Below are positions 34,086 to 46,540 of a stretch of DNA of 64,000 nucleotides, one piece after another (position 1 is the first letter of the stretch; every line of letters begins with the position of its first letter). The stretch is from positions 29,382,477 through 29,446,476 of the forward strand of contig OZ007579.1 of assembly GCA_963931925.1 (NCBI GenBank), given 5' to 3'. This stretch comes from Onchidella celtica. Taxonomy: Eukaryota > Mollusca > Gastropoda > Systellommatophora > Onchidiidae. A program made the position numbers and the translations under genes. The notes beneath the pieces were generated by a model. That model worked only from the letters and a program-made list of their open reading frames with translations, did not search any database and had not been told where the DNA came from.

Positions 34086-36096
34086 GCTGGAAAATTGCAG
34101 CATTATACCCTAGGAAATTATTTTCACTAGTGTATAGGTTTACTTTTATATGACAACTATGTGATTCCTCAATGGGCTTAAATAATGTTTGCCACTTTTC
34201 AATCCTTTAGTCTTGTTTATGAAGTAAAATCCACACAAACAGGAAATGGGACCATCTCCTATATTATATGTGGTCTTTTGTTGCTTTTGCAGTAAATGCT
34301 AAAATTTAGATTTAAGAATAGATTAAAATTAGACTTGCATATATATATATAAGTACTGTATATATATATATAACATATATGTAAGTACTAACATCAATAA
34401 ATCAAGATGATGAGCAGGATCAAAACTAGGACTGGATCAACATAATTTGTGTGATATGAACCAGCACCTAATTATGATCTGTGGTCTTGTAGAAAATCCC
34501 ATATCTGTTGGATGCTGTAAGCATTCGATGGGTTAAAAAAAAAAAACTTGGAAAAACTCTGGCATGAGTCAGAACTACAATACAGTAGTCTCCGTCTAAG
34601 AACCCGGTCAGCGGGAGACAGAAAAAGCGGGTTCTTAGGCGGACCGGGCACATAGGTGGATATCTAAAGATGCCACTCATATTTGACTTCCCGCGTCCAT
34701 GGCTTATCCCCATTGATTGCTCGGACCTGAGTCGTGGCCTCGTAATGAAAATTAAGCGTTGAACATTTTAAAAATTTATTATTTTTTGGGGGGGAATGGT
34801 CAAAGAAACGACTTATGGCTAGCAGAATGCTCTTTTCTTAGTTATGATTGTGTAACGAATGCAATGTTTCAGACTGAACAATCAAGTTGTGAATCACAGA
34901 TGCCGATTTTAGACGACACGAGGCCAAAGAGGGGTTGCACGAGGCCCAGTGATACCCTGTGTAATAACCACAATCAGCCACAAGTACATGTGCCATGCAA
35001 ACCAAGCACGTGGTCAATTACGTATAAAATTCTGCCCCTCGAGTCAGACAACAATAGATGTTAGGTAATGACTATGCTAATTTAGTCTAGGAGTGGCCTG
35101 CTGGCACACGAAAGACGTAACTGGGCTCCATCCTTTGTACGGTTCGCCTCCCCCTACCTTCCCTCCATCCGTTCTCCTTCACTGTACTGTGTGGCTTTGT
35201 TCTATCCCGTCACTTGAAAGAGAATTTTGCGTAATAATATGGACATTTCACGTAAAAGTGTGCTCGTCTCTCGGTAAAATGCAGGGTTCTTAGGCGGATT
35301 TTTCGTTTCAGAGCGGGTTCTTACGCATGTAAATTACAGTGAAAAAATTCAGTTTCGTGGCAACAGCGGGTTCTAAGGCGGATCGGGTTCTAAGGCGGCG
35401 AGTTCTTAGACGGAGACTACTGTACTGATTGTCAATTATAATTATAACGGTGTGAATTAAAATGCCGTTTCTTGTTCCTTTCTGCAGACACGTGAACAAC
35501 AGAATGGTCAAGACATGATCTGAAATTGACTTTCTGCCAATAGTGATAGTCCACAGGATGGTAATATACAAAAGCAGCAACGAATCCCACATTTTTTGGT
35601 AAGTGCAAACAGGTAAAACAAAATTCACATCAAAAACAGTAACTTTGCTTTTTACTTTATTTACCTGAAGCTTATTTCTGGTTTTTTTTTTTTTTCATTT
35701 TTCCCCACATCTCACTTCCTCTTGCCAGATCACACCAGTAAAAGCGCAAGTGTAAAATGTAAGATACAGTATAGAGATGCTTCGCTCATGGACAGTTGGC
35801 TAAACTGAGTGCTGATGAAATATTAGAGCTGAGGTTAAACTCTAACTGTAAACTAAACTAAGTCTATGTCGAACACTAATCCACCTGACAACCCTATCTC
35901 AGTCTGGCAGGTAAGACTGACCTCAAATTTGCTCATAAGAATAACATCATTCCAGCATAGATCCACAGGTGTTTTATTACATCACACTGCCATTGGTTGG
36001 ATGTAGGAAATCCGCCACTATGATAATCCTACCAACCCTGAGGAAATCTTATACAAATCTACTTTGGATTGACGTAGGGATATTGGCTGGGAAACT
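34086..36096 (+). repeat. Monomer 4, interrupted by a Tigger-like MITE
   Basis: Follows the same order as monomer 1, with an expanded TA tract at 34340-34380, then the MITE at 34583-35422, then the 'tttctgcagacac' word (about 35480) and the MITE-like end at 35890-36096. Confidence 0.8.
34583..35422 (+). mobile_element. pogo/Tigger-like non-autonomous element with TA target duplication
   Basis: It starts CAGTAGTCTCCGTCTAAGAA at 34583, directly after TA (34581-34582), and ends with the complement at 35422, directly before TA (35423-35424). Terminal CAGTAGTC and a TA target duplication are typical of the pogo/Tigger branch of Tc1/mariner. The word GGGTTCTTAGGCGGA and close variants recur near both ends (about 34629, 35284, 35316, 35364, 35385). 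The 840-bp interior has no transposase frame. Confidence 0.9.
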
Positions 36097-36175
36097 TAAT
36101 TGCGACATGTTATCCCAATATGTCACAATCAGGTTTCCCATCCAGCATCTCCATGTCAATCCAGTTTAGATTTGT
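36046..36175 (+). repeat. Head-to-head MITE ends (inverted repeat)
   Basis: The right end of the monomer-4 MITE (to 36096, 'ggattgacgtaggg...ggctggg') is followed after about 40 bp by the left end of another copy from 36137, its reverse complement. The two would pair as a hairpin. Confidence 0.7.
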
Positions 36176-36471
36176 ATTGATCAGTTTTTCCTCAGAACAT
36201 CACAGCAAAGTATCTAGTCACTGTAACGTACTTGCAGCAAGCCGAATCATAATCTAAGAACCATAAGGAGACAGGATTATCAACAGCAAGGCAGCAGCCC
36301 CATAGAAATTAGATGCGTAGGATTGATGTCAAGTTTACAAATAGGAATGTCATCATTCCTATGTGGATCCACTGGTTACAATATCATGCCAATACGTCTG
36401 ATGTAGGGAAACTACCCCTATAATAATTCTACAGAAATCTACGTCAAATTGTCATAGGGTTACTGACTGGG
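36137..36471 (+). mobile_element. MITE with CCCAGCCAGC-type ends, copy 2
   Basis: It runs from 'cccatccagcatctccatg' to 'catagggttactgactggg'. The inner sequence 'gatccactggttacaatatc' parallels the copy at 22303-22746. Non-coding, 335 bp. Confidence 0.7.
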
Positions 36472-36949
36472 TACATTTTATTCATCCATCGTGGGCATTT
36501 TCAGGCCCAAAGTCTTTGTCAATAATTCACTAGCTGTTATTGATTATTCTCTGTCAACAAACCGAAATGAGAAAAACATATTTAAAGTGTGTCCATGAGG
36601 TCAACAGTGGGATACACCAATGATGTAAGACTATATGAGCAGGTAGCATGTATACTAGCACTGCACTGAAGTAATCGAATTTGAATTCAGATCAACTCAT
36701 GCATCGTTATTTCTGTGTTATGACAAATAACTCAACCTGCAAATTGGATATATTCCAGTTAAACAATACACTTTACATCAAGTGATGGGAGTCCCTCTGA
36801 ACACACACACAGCCTTTGCTCAACCCCTGTGAACATACACCATGAACTGCTGAACTTCGAAGTTAAGGACTCTGCGCAAGGCATTTACTTGCTCACTAGA
36901 AGTGATGGCAAGGTAATTAACCTAGCCTGACAGAAAGCCTAGACCAAAG

Positions 36950-37340
36950 TTTGGACAGTCTAAATGCTGTTTGTAGATTACGTAGCTCTGATATGGCACA
37001 TCAAGGAGGACCTTCAGCAACTGATCTACAAATTTTTCCAGCTTGCATGGGAGTTTTGGCTGGCCATCAGTATCAAAGAAACCACTGTCATAAGTCAAGT
37101 GGTCCCTGCTATACCATCGATCATCATCGGAAATAAAATGCTTTAAGTCAATGACCACTTCACCGATCTGGGCTGTACCATCACCAGCAACTTGTCACTC
37201 GACAAGGAAACAAAACTAGCGAAGAAATAAACAAGTGCACTGCTCAAGCTGTATCCATGAAACAGCTCACAGACGGCCGCAGCCCTTGGTGCTTAGTCAC
37301 ATCAGACTCTGCTTTCAATGCAACTGACATGACCAAATCA
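36950..37340 (+). pseudogene. Degenerate LINE reverse-transcriptase fragment
   Basis: Starting near 36967 the translation reads FVDYVALIWHIKEDLQQLI, a decayed form of the FADD catalytic region followed by the thumb (…GLTISLKKTEV-type block, here LAISIKETTVISQ). In the next frame segments come VNDHFTDLGCTITSNLSLDK and further RT thumb-like sequence with stops. The second aspartate of the active site is replaced by tyrosine. An old, dead relic unlike the CR1-like and RTE-type copies in this window. Confidence 0.65.
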
Positions 37341-38606
37341 AGGTGCTACCATTGTCCCTTGAGACAGATGAATATCTACTATTCACCATACGTCCCAAAA
37401 CTGACAATGTGAGTGTGCTGTGGATATTCAATTGATAATGTAAGTGCGCTATTAACATGCACTGTACGTCTTATTAAAACCATGTAACCTTTTGCAGTAA
37501 GCGCTAAAATATCATCCACTGTACACATTTTTTTCAGCATGGGGCTAGGAAATACATGTAGCAGTGAAAGTGTCTGGGGAGACTGGTGTAGATTAATTTT
37601 ATTTTAGACAACCAATGTTAATTATGTATATTCAGAGTTTGTGGGTGCTTTTGGCTTTCTCTCACAAAGTCAGTACAAAATTGGCTGCTTTGGAATCTGA
37701 CTGACAGTCTATAACATAGTAATCCATGTTGCATTGCTAACGATAATGTGACATATAAGGGAAGAAATTGTGGATAAAAAGAGTCATGTTTACATTAGCC
37801 CTACAACCAAAGAATGTCACTGTCAGAAAAGAAGGGAGTTTCATGGATTCAATCAAGAGAAATTTATTTATATTATGTCATTGATCAGTTCAGCAAAGGT
37901 CAGGTAGCAATCTTACAGAAATCCAACGTACAAGATTGATATCAAGTTTGCTCATAGGAATGACATTGTTCATAGGTCGCTGAGTAGGGCATTGCGTCGA
38001 TGTCAGTTTGATGTGGGAAATCCACCCTCACAGTAATCCTAGCGACCATGGGGAAACACAATAAGAATCTACATCAGACTGATACACTGATAGCTGGGGA
38101 TTGATATACAGCGTAACGAACGTTTTGCTCCATTTGTAGTTTTGACTTCAAACTGACAGAGCTTTGGGAATGAAAGTAGGATGGAATGAACACATTTAAA
38201 GTACAAATGTACTTAAGTTTTTATGTTTGATATGTTGAAAAATATTGTGCATTGGTTATACTGCTAAAGATTGCTCTGAATATACGCAAATTAGCCCTAG
38301 TAATCTGTAACCGTGTACCCATCCCATGTAATTCAGCCAACGTCAGCATATTCAAAATGGATTGGCAGAGGAGAGTCTCGAAAAAGATAAAGTGACGTTT
38401 GCTATATATACTTCACTGCTTGGTGAAAGGGTGGTATCAATATTAGATATATCTGATAGCAGCAGTAATGATCACTATAAAGTGAGGGAAATTGGGAAAA
38501 AGAAAGAAAATGGAATGCGTTTATCGCGACCTTAGTTCCTGTTTGTTCTATCTCCATGTTCTGCAAAACGGATTCTTATTATTAGAAGAGGTTTAACAAA
38601 TTGTCA
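37341..38606. other. Non-coding stretch with a partial MITE
   Basis: A partial relative of the CCCAGCCAGC MITE lies at about 37905-38100. Nothing else is recognised. Confidence 0.5.
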
Positions 38607-38927
38607 GTTTCATGATGAAGGGGTGAATAGATAATAGCTGTAAAATGAAAAGGCGAACACTTGATTTATCTGTATAACGCAGGGGTGAACAGGTCAAATT
38701 TGAAGCATTTACTCTTTTGTGGTTATCAAAACATGAGCAATATTGTTAAATGTCATTCGATTTTTATATTATGTAGTATGAAAAAAGGTGAGAAATCGAT
38801 GATGACAGTAGCACAAAATTTTCAAAATATTTCTTGCAATTTTGGCCCCTTCGTCATACAGAGAACTTAAGAGTTTGCCTTTTTGTTGTACTGCTGTAGA
38901 TATCTATTCACCCCTTTGTCATGAAAC
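38607..38927 (+). mobile_element. Short MITE with 27-bp or longer inverted repeats
   Basis: The left end GTTTCATGATGAAGGGGTGA pairs with the complement of the right end (TCACCCCTTTGTCATGAAAC, to 38927). The similarity continues inwards for about 50 bp with mismatches. Total 321 bp, no coding frame. Family unknown. Confidence 0.75.
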
Positions 38928-39047
38928 CAATAAAATGCACATTTTGATGCTTGTTTAAAATCCGTTGTAGGACTTAATATGTTTCAAAGTTCCAATTTAT
39001 TTTTATCCTTATCATAATAGTTGATTGCTATTGGATGCTAGTCTATA

Positions 39048-40570
39048 GTCCGTTCACCGAGGCATGATCACAGAAAACTGCTCGTAGCGTTGCAACCGTC
39101 GATGATATTTGAATGTAATTTGGCGTGAAGTCTTAGATTTGTGATGACCCTAACCCAGATTTTTGCCCCCGAATAATTCAAGTAGTTTTCGAGTTTATTT
39201 GCGGTATATAAATAAAGAGAGCACCGACAAGGGTAAACATATCGGTGCTTTACTGTAATAATTTAACACAGGGTTCGGAGTCCCACTAAAATGTGGTACA
39301 GCACGTGATTAAGGTGAGTTTAAAAACAAACTCTTGTAATTGTTCACTGGTGGGCCAACACAGAGTCAGAGGCGTTGTCAGAGATCTTTCAATTTCAGAA
39401 TTCCTTTCATCGTGGATTTAAACATCAAAATCAATACGATGCGGAACATTGGAGAACAAGACCTTCAAACTGTCAGACATACAAAATCTAACTCATGCAG
39501 CATTGAAAACAGTTGCTGCAGAATTATTCTCCAAGTGAGAGGACCATGTATCGCGGTTGGAGGAAGAATACTGGCTAAACGAGGGCCTTCATTTTATTCA
39601 ACCGAATATCGTCATCAATCCAATTGAGACATCCGACATAATAGTGACTGAGATGATAAAACATTAAAAAACATCGAAAAGTGCTTGCCTTTTTTGAAAT
39701 GAAAAAAAACAACAAAATTTTTTATGGCTAAACTTTCTAATGGGCCTAAGTTTGTCCCAAGTCCGCAGCCTGATCATTGTACCCACAATGCTCTTGCAAT
39801 GACAGGGACTCGGAGGGGAAAGGATGGTCATATCTCAATAATATGTATATTTCTCACAACTTAATACAGATTGGAAAGCCTAGCTACTTTACAAACTTTA
39901 TCTTTCATAGAATGTTACCATTTAGCATAACTAGAAGGCTGTTGCTGTTTTCAATTGATAAGTAATGAATCTGTAGTAGCTTTATCTTACAGGAAAGGAA
40001 CAATAAATGCATTCACATGTAAAGCAAACCTCAAGTCCGTAACGTGATGCTACGCCACTGCAGTTCACCACAGATTGTTACCATATTTAGGAATTTAGAT
40101 CAACTACAGGGGAACGAGAAGTGACAGATCATGTTGGAACACACGTAGACTGTAAACATGATTAAGTTTGGGGCCTTACTTTGGTGTAGAACCAGCCTCC
40201 TCGCACTCGGGACACACCCATACGTGCTCAGCTGTCCGCACCATCACGTCGGACAAGGTCTTCTTACAACTCCAGTAAGATGTTGATTGAACAGTCGTCT
40301 TGCAGTACCACACAACCGGCTCTTGACTCCACAGCCTCTCCGATGCCCAAACAGTTTTATATGTTCGTTAGTTGGGGCCTATTCAATTGAAAACAAAGAA
40401 AAGATCAAAGGAATTCGCCGCTTTGAAAGAACAGTGCTGTGCAGAGACTTCAAATTCAAGATTTGTAGGATCATGATAAATATAACACTGCATGCAAAAA
40501 TTCAGGACTCTGTATTTCGTAATAGCTGAGAAAATCCAACTAAACCGTGATCACGCCTCAGTGAATGGAC
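39048..40570 (+). mobile_element. 1.5-kb TIR element flanked by TA
   Basis: The left end GTCCGTTCACCGAGGCATGA at 39048 matches the complement of the right end (TCACGCCTCAGTGAATGGAC, to 40570) over about 23 bp with 3 differences. TA stands directly outside both ends (39046-39047 and 40571-40572), as with Tc1/mariner-type insertion. No transposase frame is recognisable in the 1523 bp. Open frames inside are short and unconserved. Confidence 0.75.
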
Positions 40571-40572
40571 TA

Positions 40573-40630
40573 TTATTACAAAGCCGAATAAAGAAAATAC
40601 TGAGTTGTTTCCTGCTCATCAATAGATTAC
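40573..40630 (+). repeat. Short dispersed word shared with 25245-25310
   Basis: 'aaagccgaataaagaaaat' and neighbouring bases occur here and at about 25252, each followed by related sequence for about 40 bp. Confidence 0.55.
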
Positions 40631-41300
40631 TGTTTGAATACCTAACAACAGCATATTAACCTTTTCACATTACCATGCACATTTCAGTTGCGGTCTGTTT
40701 TACAACCCATTGATACACCGGTTGCAGCCCCCTGCATCGTATGAGATAACACGTGGTTTTGTAGCGCACACCATTTTTGTTTGTCTTTGTAAACATCCGA
40801 ATGTCATTTTTCTCCTCCAAAGAAACTTTCCAATGATACCAAATACTCTTAACTTTATGAGAAGATTTTAAATGAATTTTCAAAATTGTCCCCCAAACAG
40901 TGCCTACACAGGAAATAGCCACTATAAAAAAAGAATGTACATTGAGCATGCGAGAGCTGCAAACCTCGAGATGCAAAAAGGATAACTAAAACAGCAAATA
41001 TTTAACATCGAATTCCTCTGTTGCGCAGAAAGTGGAGTTTGAACAAACAAGAACTATTGTTGCGATATTCTCTGCTTTATGCTTTATAATATTTTAATTT
41101 GGTCCGGTTGTTGTGTAAATTTTATATAATAATATATCCTTATTTTTTTAAAATCTCCATTCTGGTATTTCTATTTCTAGAATGTTTAGAAATGTACATG
41201 TATAGTGCCGGTCAAGTTTGTGTGCATGTGAAAAATTAGATAAATGTCAGTTATATTTTGTAAATCTTGCTTGGTATGGCCGTTAAGACCGGCAAATTTG

Positions 41301-41811
41301 TATGTCATCTGTGTCGTGGCCAAACCGTCTCTCTCGGAAAATTTTCAGTTTTCTAATTTTTTGGCTCCCTGAACCCAGAATGCGGAAATACATTCACCAA
41401 TGCAGTATTATATGATTTTTACATAATAAAATTCTAAGATACAACAAAAATTTTTAAATCCCATTCTGTGCCTGACATTTTCTGTAACACATAAACTGCA
41501 TGAAATCATACACAAAATGTGCTTGTCCCATGACCGGAGATGCGCAGAACAAGCTTTTTTTATTTGGCTGCCAAATTGCAGCTAACCACAAATCTGCTGA
41601 CAATAACCCTTGCAAAATCTGCCGCCTGACTGCGTAACTGCTACGCTATCCACAAACCAGTCATCACTGTGTAATACAAGAAACGAATGTTCCGAACATG
41701 GAGAAAGCACGTCTCTGTTATCAGTTAGTTTGTAATGTAACAGTTTTTATTTTCCTCTGTAAAATTTTGTTTTCATGACAAAGGCGGTTTGGCCATGACA
41801 AGGACGACATG
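41301..41811 (+). repeat. Possible MITE: 30-bp imperfect inverted repeats
   Basis: The left arm (41301-41330) contains TGGCCAAACCG preceded by 'tatgtcatctgtgtcg'. The right arm (41781-41811) carries the complement. No open frame lies between the arms. Whether these are true ends is unsure. Confidence 0.4.
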
Positions 41812-43009
41812 TAACATGATTTAGAACTTACAGGATTTTCGTGTTAAGCGTGGTGAATTCATTTCCTTGGTAATGGATCTATTTGGTATCGATTTTAGAA
41901 TTCTAAATAGTGGCTTTCTTATAATATCAGAGATAAAGTGGTTATGAAATCATACTTACGTTTTGTTAGACATATTTTATTTCATTCACGAGGATCCCAT
42001 AAAAAGTATTCAATCTGTTGTGACATTTAATTTAAATGAGAGTAAATAATGGTATCGATTCCCACTTCCGCTTCCGGTTTTTAGGAAAGTGTCAAGGGGA
42101 AAGGTAGGTAATCATGTGTGTAGTTTATACAATTTTGAAAAAATGATATTTATTGCGCTATTTCTTGTAGAAGGCTTTTATGTTTTGCTTATGGTGTTTC
42201 TCGAACCTTTTTGAGGTAAAACAATGTATTTTAAGTATGTTTGGGGAAGAAATGGATTTGTTATGCGAATTTATGCATGTTTGGCCACACCTTTGTGGAC
42301 CCAACAGGTGTTGGTTTTGCACCATATAAGAAAAACCCGCCATATTTATAGTACAGAACAGCCGCCTTCGGGAAACCTGGGTGGTTACTGGCCCCTTTCC
42401 CATGCAGCGTTGAGGTCGCAGGGCGACCAAGGTACTCGCACGGTTAGTCACGCCCAACTAACCTGTAATATAGCCTAGGGTCTGGCGAGTTTCCTCCCTT
42501 AAGATGCTGCTGAGGGTCTGGATGCTGGGGTGGAGTTTGGTCGGTGGTAGGCCGGACAAAACATACGGATTAGAACCTACTTCCTTAGGTCTTAAGGGGC
42601 AACTGGTACAATAGTATTAGACTTAGGATCGTCCATGTCATGGGAAAAGTGCTCTCGCAACCACATATTCAAACGGCACACTTAGTGTAGCTATATGTAG
42701 GGTAATGTGTGCTGGAGTCCCCGTGCCACTTTTTTTACACCTTTTAATCTAGTTTTTTTTGTAAAAAACTTTTTTTGAAGAGAAGTCAGTGTACAAAAAC
42801 AAAATAGTTGAACTATTTTTAACGTGAGCACTCATTACAGAGTTCACGAAAGTAGTTTTTTGACATTGTCTCTGTTCGGGGAATTCTTATTGCAATAAAG
42901 GAAACATTTTCATTGTTAAACGTCGGGTTTTGTTTATTGTCTTGTCGAAATGCAACGTTTCAAAACGTGTTGTGTTGAACGCCTGCTGAGTTATATGATT
43001 CTTGATTTA
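41812..43009. other. Non-coding stretch
   Basis: No gene is supported. A GC-richer segment at about 42290-42560 is unlike its surroundings but has no recognisable feature. Confidence 0.4.
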
Positions 43010-43432
43010 TTCAAGAGTAGGAATTCAACTGACATGGCTTGGCGTGATCAAATAAAAAATATAATTTGAAAAGTTTGGTCTCAGCCTGTCGCAATGTTTC
43101 ATGAAGCAGAGCGAACACACCATACTGTGTTTCTGCCTCTGATTACAAAATGGATCCAATCGGTCCTGTGCTTTTTTTTTTTATTTTAACTTTTTAGTTT
43201 TAAGTTTGACCTTGAGTTGACGTGTAACACGGCGCGATGACAAGATAACAACCACTTTGCACCTATCACGGCGTTTTGTTTATCTCACTTTGGGTTAACT
43301 TTCAGCCCTCAGATTCCTGTAAAATGAAATATCAACATGAAGTGAAAAATTTAACAGGAATAGGCCTATAGTGCAAAGCCCGGCTCTATGAATCTTGCAA
43401 AAAATGACAAAAATCTGTTAAATCTAGTAGAT
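43010..43432 (+). repeat. Block Z, copy 1 (partner 44018-44442)
   Basis: About 425 bp repeated in direct orientation about 1010 bp downstream with moderate divergence. Shared landmarks are 'gagtaggaattcaactg', 'atggcttggcgtgatcaaat', 'caccactttgcacc'-like text and 'tctatgaatcttgcaaaa'. Confidence 0.85.
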
Positions 43433-43529
43433 TTCGGCTTCCCTCAGAAATGACAAGGTGCACTGCGGGTCCACGCCAGAAAATCTATCTTTCGTGGAGT
43501 TTTTGAACTTCAGCAATTCTGTTAAAATT

Positions 43530-44000
43530 TGGCACAACGGAACGCAGAAACAATGGACGTTGGATGAAGTTTGGTGACTAAAAAAAGTAAACTGAGATCT
43601 TCGTCCTATATTTGTACCCGTCGAAGAAAATTGAGCGAAATGTACACCCCCTTGTCTTGGAAACGAAGAATGTTTAATGCCTTGACTCAGTAAACCGTCA
43701 TTTTATGGGCGGTCAAAGTTGGACTATCGTGCAATTTGCAAATGGTAGCAAATTCGAGGTGTTTTTTTCACTTCTGAAAACGTCATAACTTTCAAAGCCT
43801 TTAAGCCAGAATAATATATTTGGTATAAAAAAATTTGGAAAAAGCTTCGCCAACTTTTGTAAACTCTTACAAGGGAGACAAAAATAACTTTTTTTTTTTA
43901 CAATTGAAAAGGAGGTCAACCGTGTCACTATTGACTTTAGACCTGAGTGTCGGACAAAGGTGACGAAATCAAACATTGGATGGGTCTATAAAAACAGTCG
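43530..44000 (+). repeat. Core shared with the TIR element at 33346-33780
   Basis: 43560-43840 matches 33485-33770 in the same orientation ('tttatgggcggtcaaagttg', 'agcaaattcgaggtgttttt', 'ctttaagccagaat'). 43870-43998 matches 33346-33470 in the opposite orientation. The two loci thus carry the same core with a flanking arm on opposite sides. Confidence 0.8.
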
Positions 44001-44017
44001 TCCTGTGCGCTTGATTT

Positions 44018-44442
44018 AGACAAGAGTAGGAATTCAACTGTCATGGCTTGGCGTGATCAAATGAAAAATAAAACTTGAAAAGTTTGGTCTCAGCCTGTTG
44101 CAATGTTCATGGAGCAGAGCAAACACACCATGCTGCGTTTCTGTGTTTCACCATGCTCTGATTATAAAATGGATCCAATCGTTCCTGTGCTTTTTTTTTT
44201 TTTCAACCCCTTAGTTTTAAGTTTGACTTTGAGTTCAGTTTTAACACTGCGTGTCGACACGATAACGGCCACTTTGCACCTATCACGGCGTTTTATTTAT
44301 CTCACTTTTGGTTAACTTTCAGCCCTCAGTTTCCTGTAAAATAAAATATCAAAGCGAAGTTATAAAGCTACATGTAACAGGAAAGGGCCCGTAGTGTAAA
44401 GACCGGTTCTATGAATCTTGCAAAATATGATAAAAATCTGTT
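44018..44442 (+). repeat. Block Z, copy 2
   Basis: Direct repeat of 43010-43432. Confidence 0.85.
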
Positions 44443-44484
44443 AAAGCAACTAGTGCTCCGAGCCAGGACTTAAGCCAAATATCA

Positions 44485-44758
44485 GGAGCCGGGCTCCGAG
44501 CCAGGACTTAGGCCAAAAGGCGCCTGAAAAAATAATTCTCTCAAGCCAATGGTTTGACTCGGTAAACTCAAAATTAAAACAAACATGAAACTTTTTCTTT
44601 TTTGTTTTGGCCATTTTGATGACTAAATCGGGAAAAGCAGCAAATTCACCATCGATTTGATACCAAACACCACTCTCGCGCGATGGATAGAACGGTTTAA
44701 TAAATTACTGACTTTTCATCAGTTCTCACCCTTCAAACCGTTCTCCCCCGCCCCCCCC

Positions 44759-44819
<61 letters not shown>

Positions 44820-44905
44820 CGCTCGCTCGCTCGCTTTGCATGTGTGTGTTTGGTGGGGATAAAGAGTTGGAAAGAGAGATAGATAGGGAGAGAGAGAGAG
44901 GTTTT
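44485..44905 (+). repeat. Block X, copy 1, with CT microsatellite
   Basis: Begins near 'ccgggctccgagccaggact' and contains 'attcaccatcgatttgatac', a (CT)n tract and 'gtttggtggggataaa'. The same order recurs at 45783-46250. Confidence 0.88.
44761..44835 (+). repeat. (CT)n plus (GCTC)n microsatellite
   Basis: About 27 CT units followed by about five GCTC units. Serine/leucine and arginine/glutamate frames here are artefacts. Confidence 0.95.
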
Positions 44906-45289
44906 TTTTTTCCTCAACCTGTGCGACCCCGCTTAAACGACCGTGCGGCTGTGACGATAAACAAAGTTACCTCATTGTATTGTTGTAACCTTTTTATTCT
45001 ACTCATATCCAATCCTCATAACATACATATATGACATGTATCGATAATTTTATGCTTTAATAAGTCAGTCTGATCAATATAATGTGATTTTTTAATCTTG
45101 TCCTGTCTCATTTAAAAAAAAAAAAAAAAAAGAAACTAAAGGCACCAATGAAATATAGCTGGTAGATAAAAATGTGCTCAACTGACAAGATCAGGCCTGG
45201 GTCCCCAACTCCCACCGGTACCACTGGTCCGAAGATCATTTGATACGGGGGTGCAAAGAAAAACTTGTGATTAAAAAAATTTTTTTTTT

Positions 45290-45690
45290 TCATTTGTGTC
45301 TACCCAGCCCGCAGAAAAGCTTCATGCATGAAATCTGTCCCTGGAATATAAAAAAAAAAAGGTTGGGGACTGCCGGGCTAGATTATTTAACGGTTAGAAC
45401 CGCCATACCGGAACAGGGAGGTTGAGGGTTCGAGCCCCGGTCGGGTCACACCTAAGACTTAAAAATAATTGGTAATCCAGTGGCTTGTCTCGCCTCATCA
45501 CCAAAGTGCAGGGATTGGTCAGGTCGGTGTTAGTATACTGTGATTGGGAGGGATAATATTATAATTATGTGAGTTGTACTAAACTTGGTATCCCTGCCTG
45601 GCGGCCCATACTCGTAAAATTGTCCAAATAGCAAGGTTACTTTAATAACCAACTTGTGTTGAAAGTGACGTTCAACCCAAACCATTCACC
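45290..45690 (+). repeat. Block Y, copy 1: flank plus tRNA-derived SINE
   Basis: 'gtgtctacccagcccgcaga' and the following 80 bp precede the SINE here and, with changes, at 47435. The SINE and flank were therefore duplicated together. Confidence 0.8.
45375..45683 (+). mobile_element. tRNA-derived SINE, copy 1
   Basis: The head looks like a tRNA: an A-box-like stretch near 'taacggttagaacc' and a good B box GGTTCGAGCCC (45427-45437), closed by 'ggtcgggtca'. A tRNA-unrelated body follows ('acctaagacttaaaaa', 'agtatactgtgattgggagg') and a conserved 3' end 'gtgttgaaagtgacgtt'. It would be transcribed by RNA polymerase III from the internal boxes. It is not a functional tRNA gene because the acceptor stem does not close. 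Confidence 0.85.
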
Positions 45691-45782
45691 CTTAAGCCCC
45701 CCACACACGTTCAAGCCCGGCTTACAGCCTCACCCAGATTCTGTAAAACTTATAAAAAACTGAACGTGTATGGGCGATTTCA

Positions 45783-46249
<467 letters not shown>

Positions 46250-46250
<1 letters not shown>

Positions 46251-46540
46251 CACATGTCCCCCTCTAAGCAAGTGCTTACAGAGGGACATACACACCTGTC
46301 CCCCTCTAAGCAAGTGCTTACAGAGGGACACATGTCCCCATCTAAGCAAGTGCTTACGGAGAGACACATGTCCCCATCTAAGCAAGTGCTTACGGAGGGA
46401 CACGAGCCCCTCTAAGCAAGTGCCTACAGAGGGACACATATCCCGCTCTAAATGTATGCTTACAGAGGGACACATGCGCCCTCCCCCCCCCCCCCCTTCT
46501 AAATGTGTGCTTACATTTACTACAGAGGGACACATCACAT
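46250..46540 (+). repeat. 36-bp minisatellite, about seven units
   Basis: Units read GACACATGTCCCC followed by 'tctaagcaagtgcttac' and 'ggagg', lengths 34-42 bp, decaying towards the 3' end where a C run interrupts one unit. About 1.5 further units lie at 47350-47409 in reverse orientation. Confidence 0.92.

Noticed and set aside
41301-41811. A second gene between the TGGCCAAACCG arms
   Set aside because: No open frame or splice pair. Only the inverted arms were kept as a weak repeat call.
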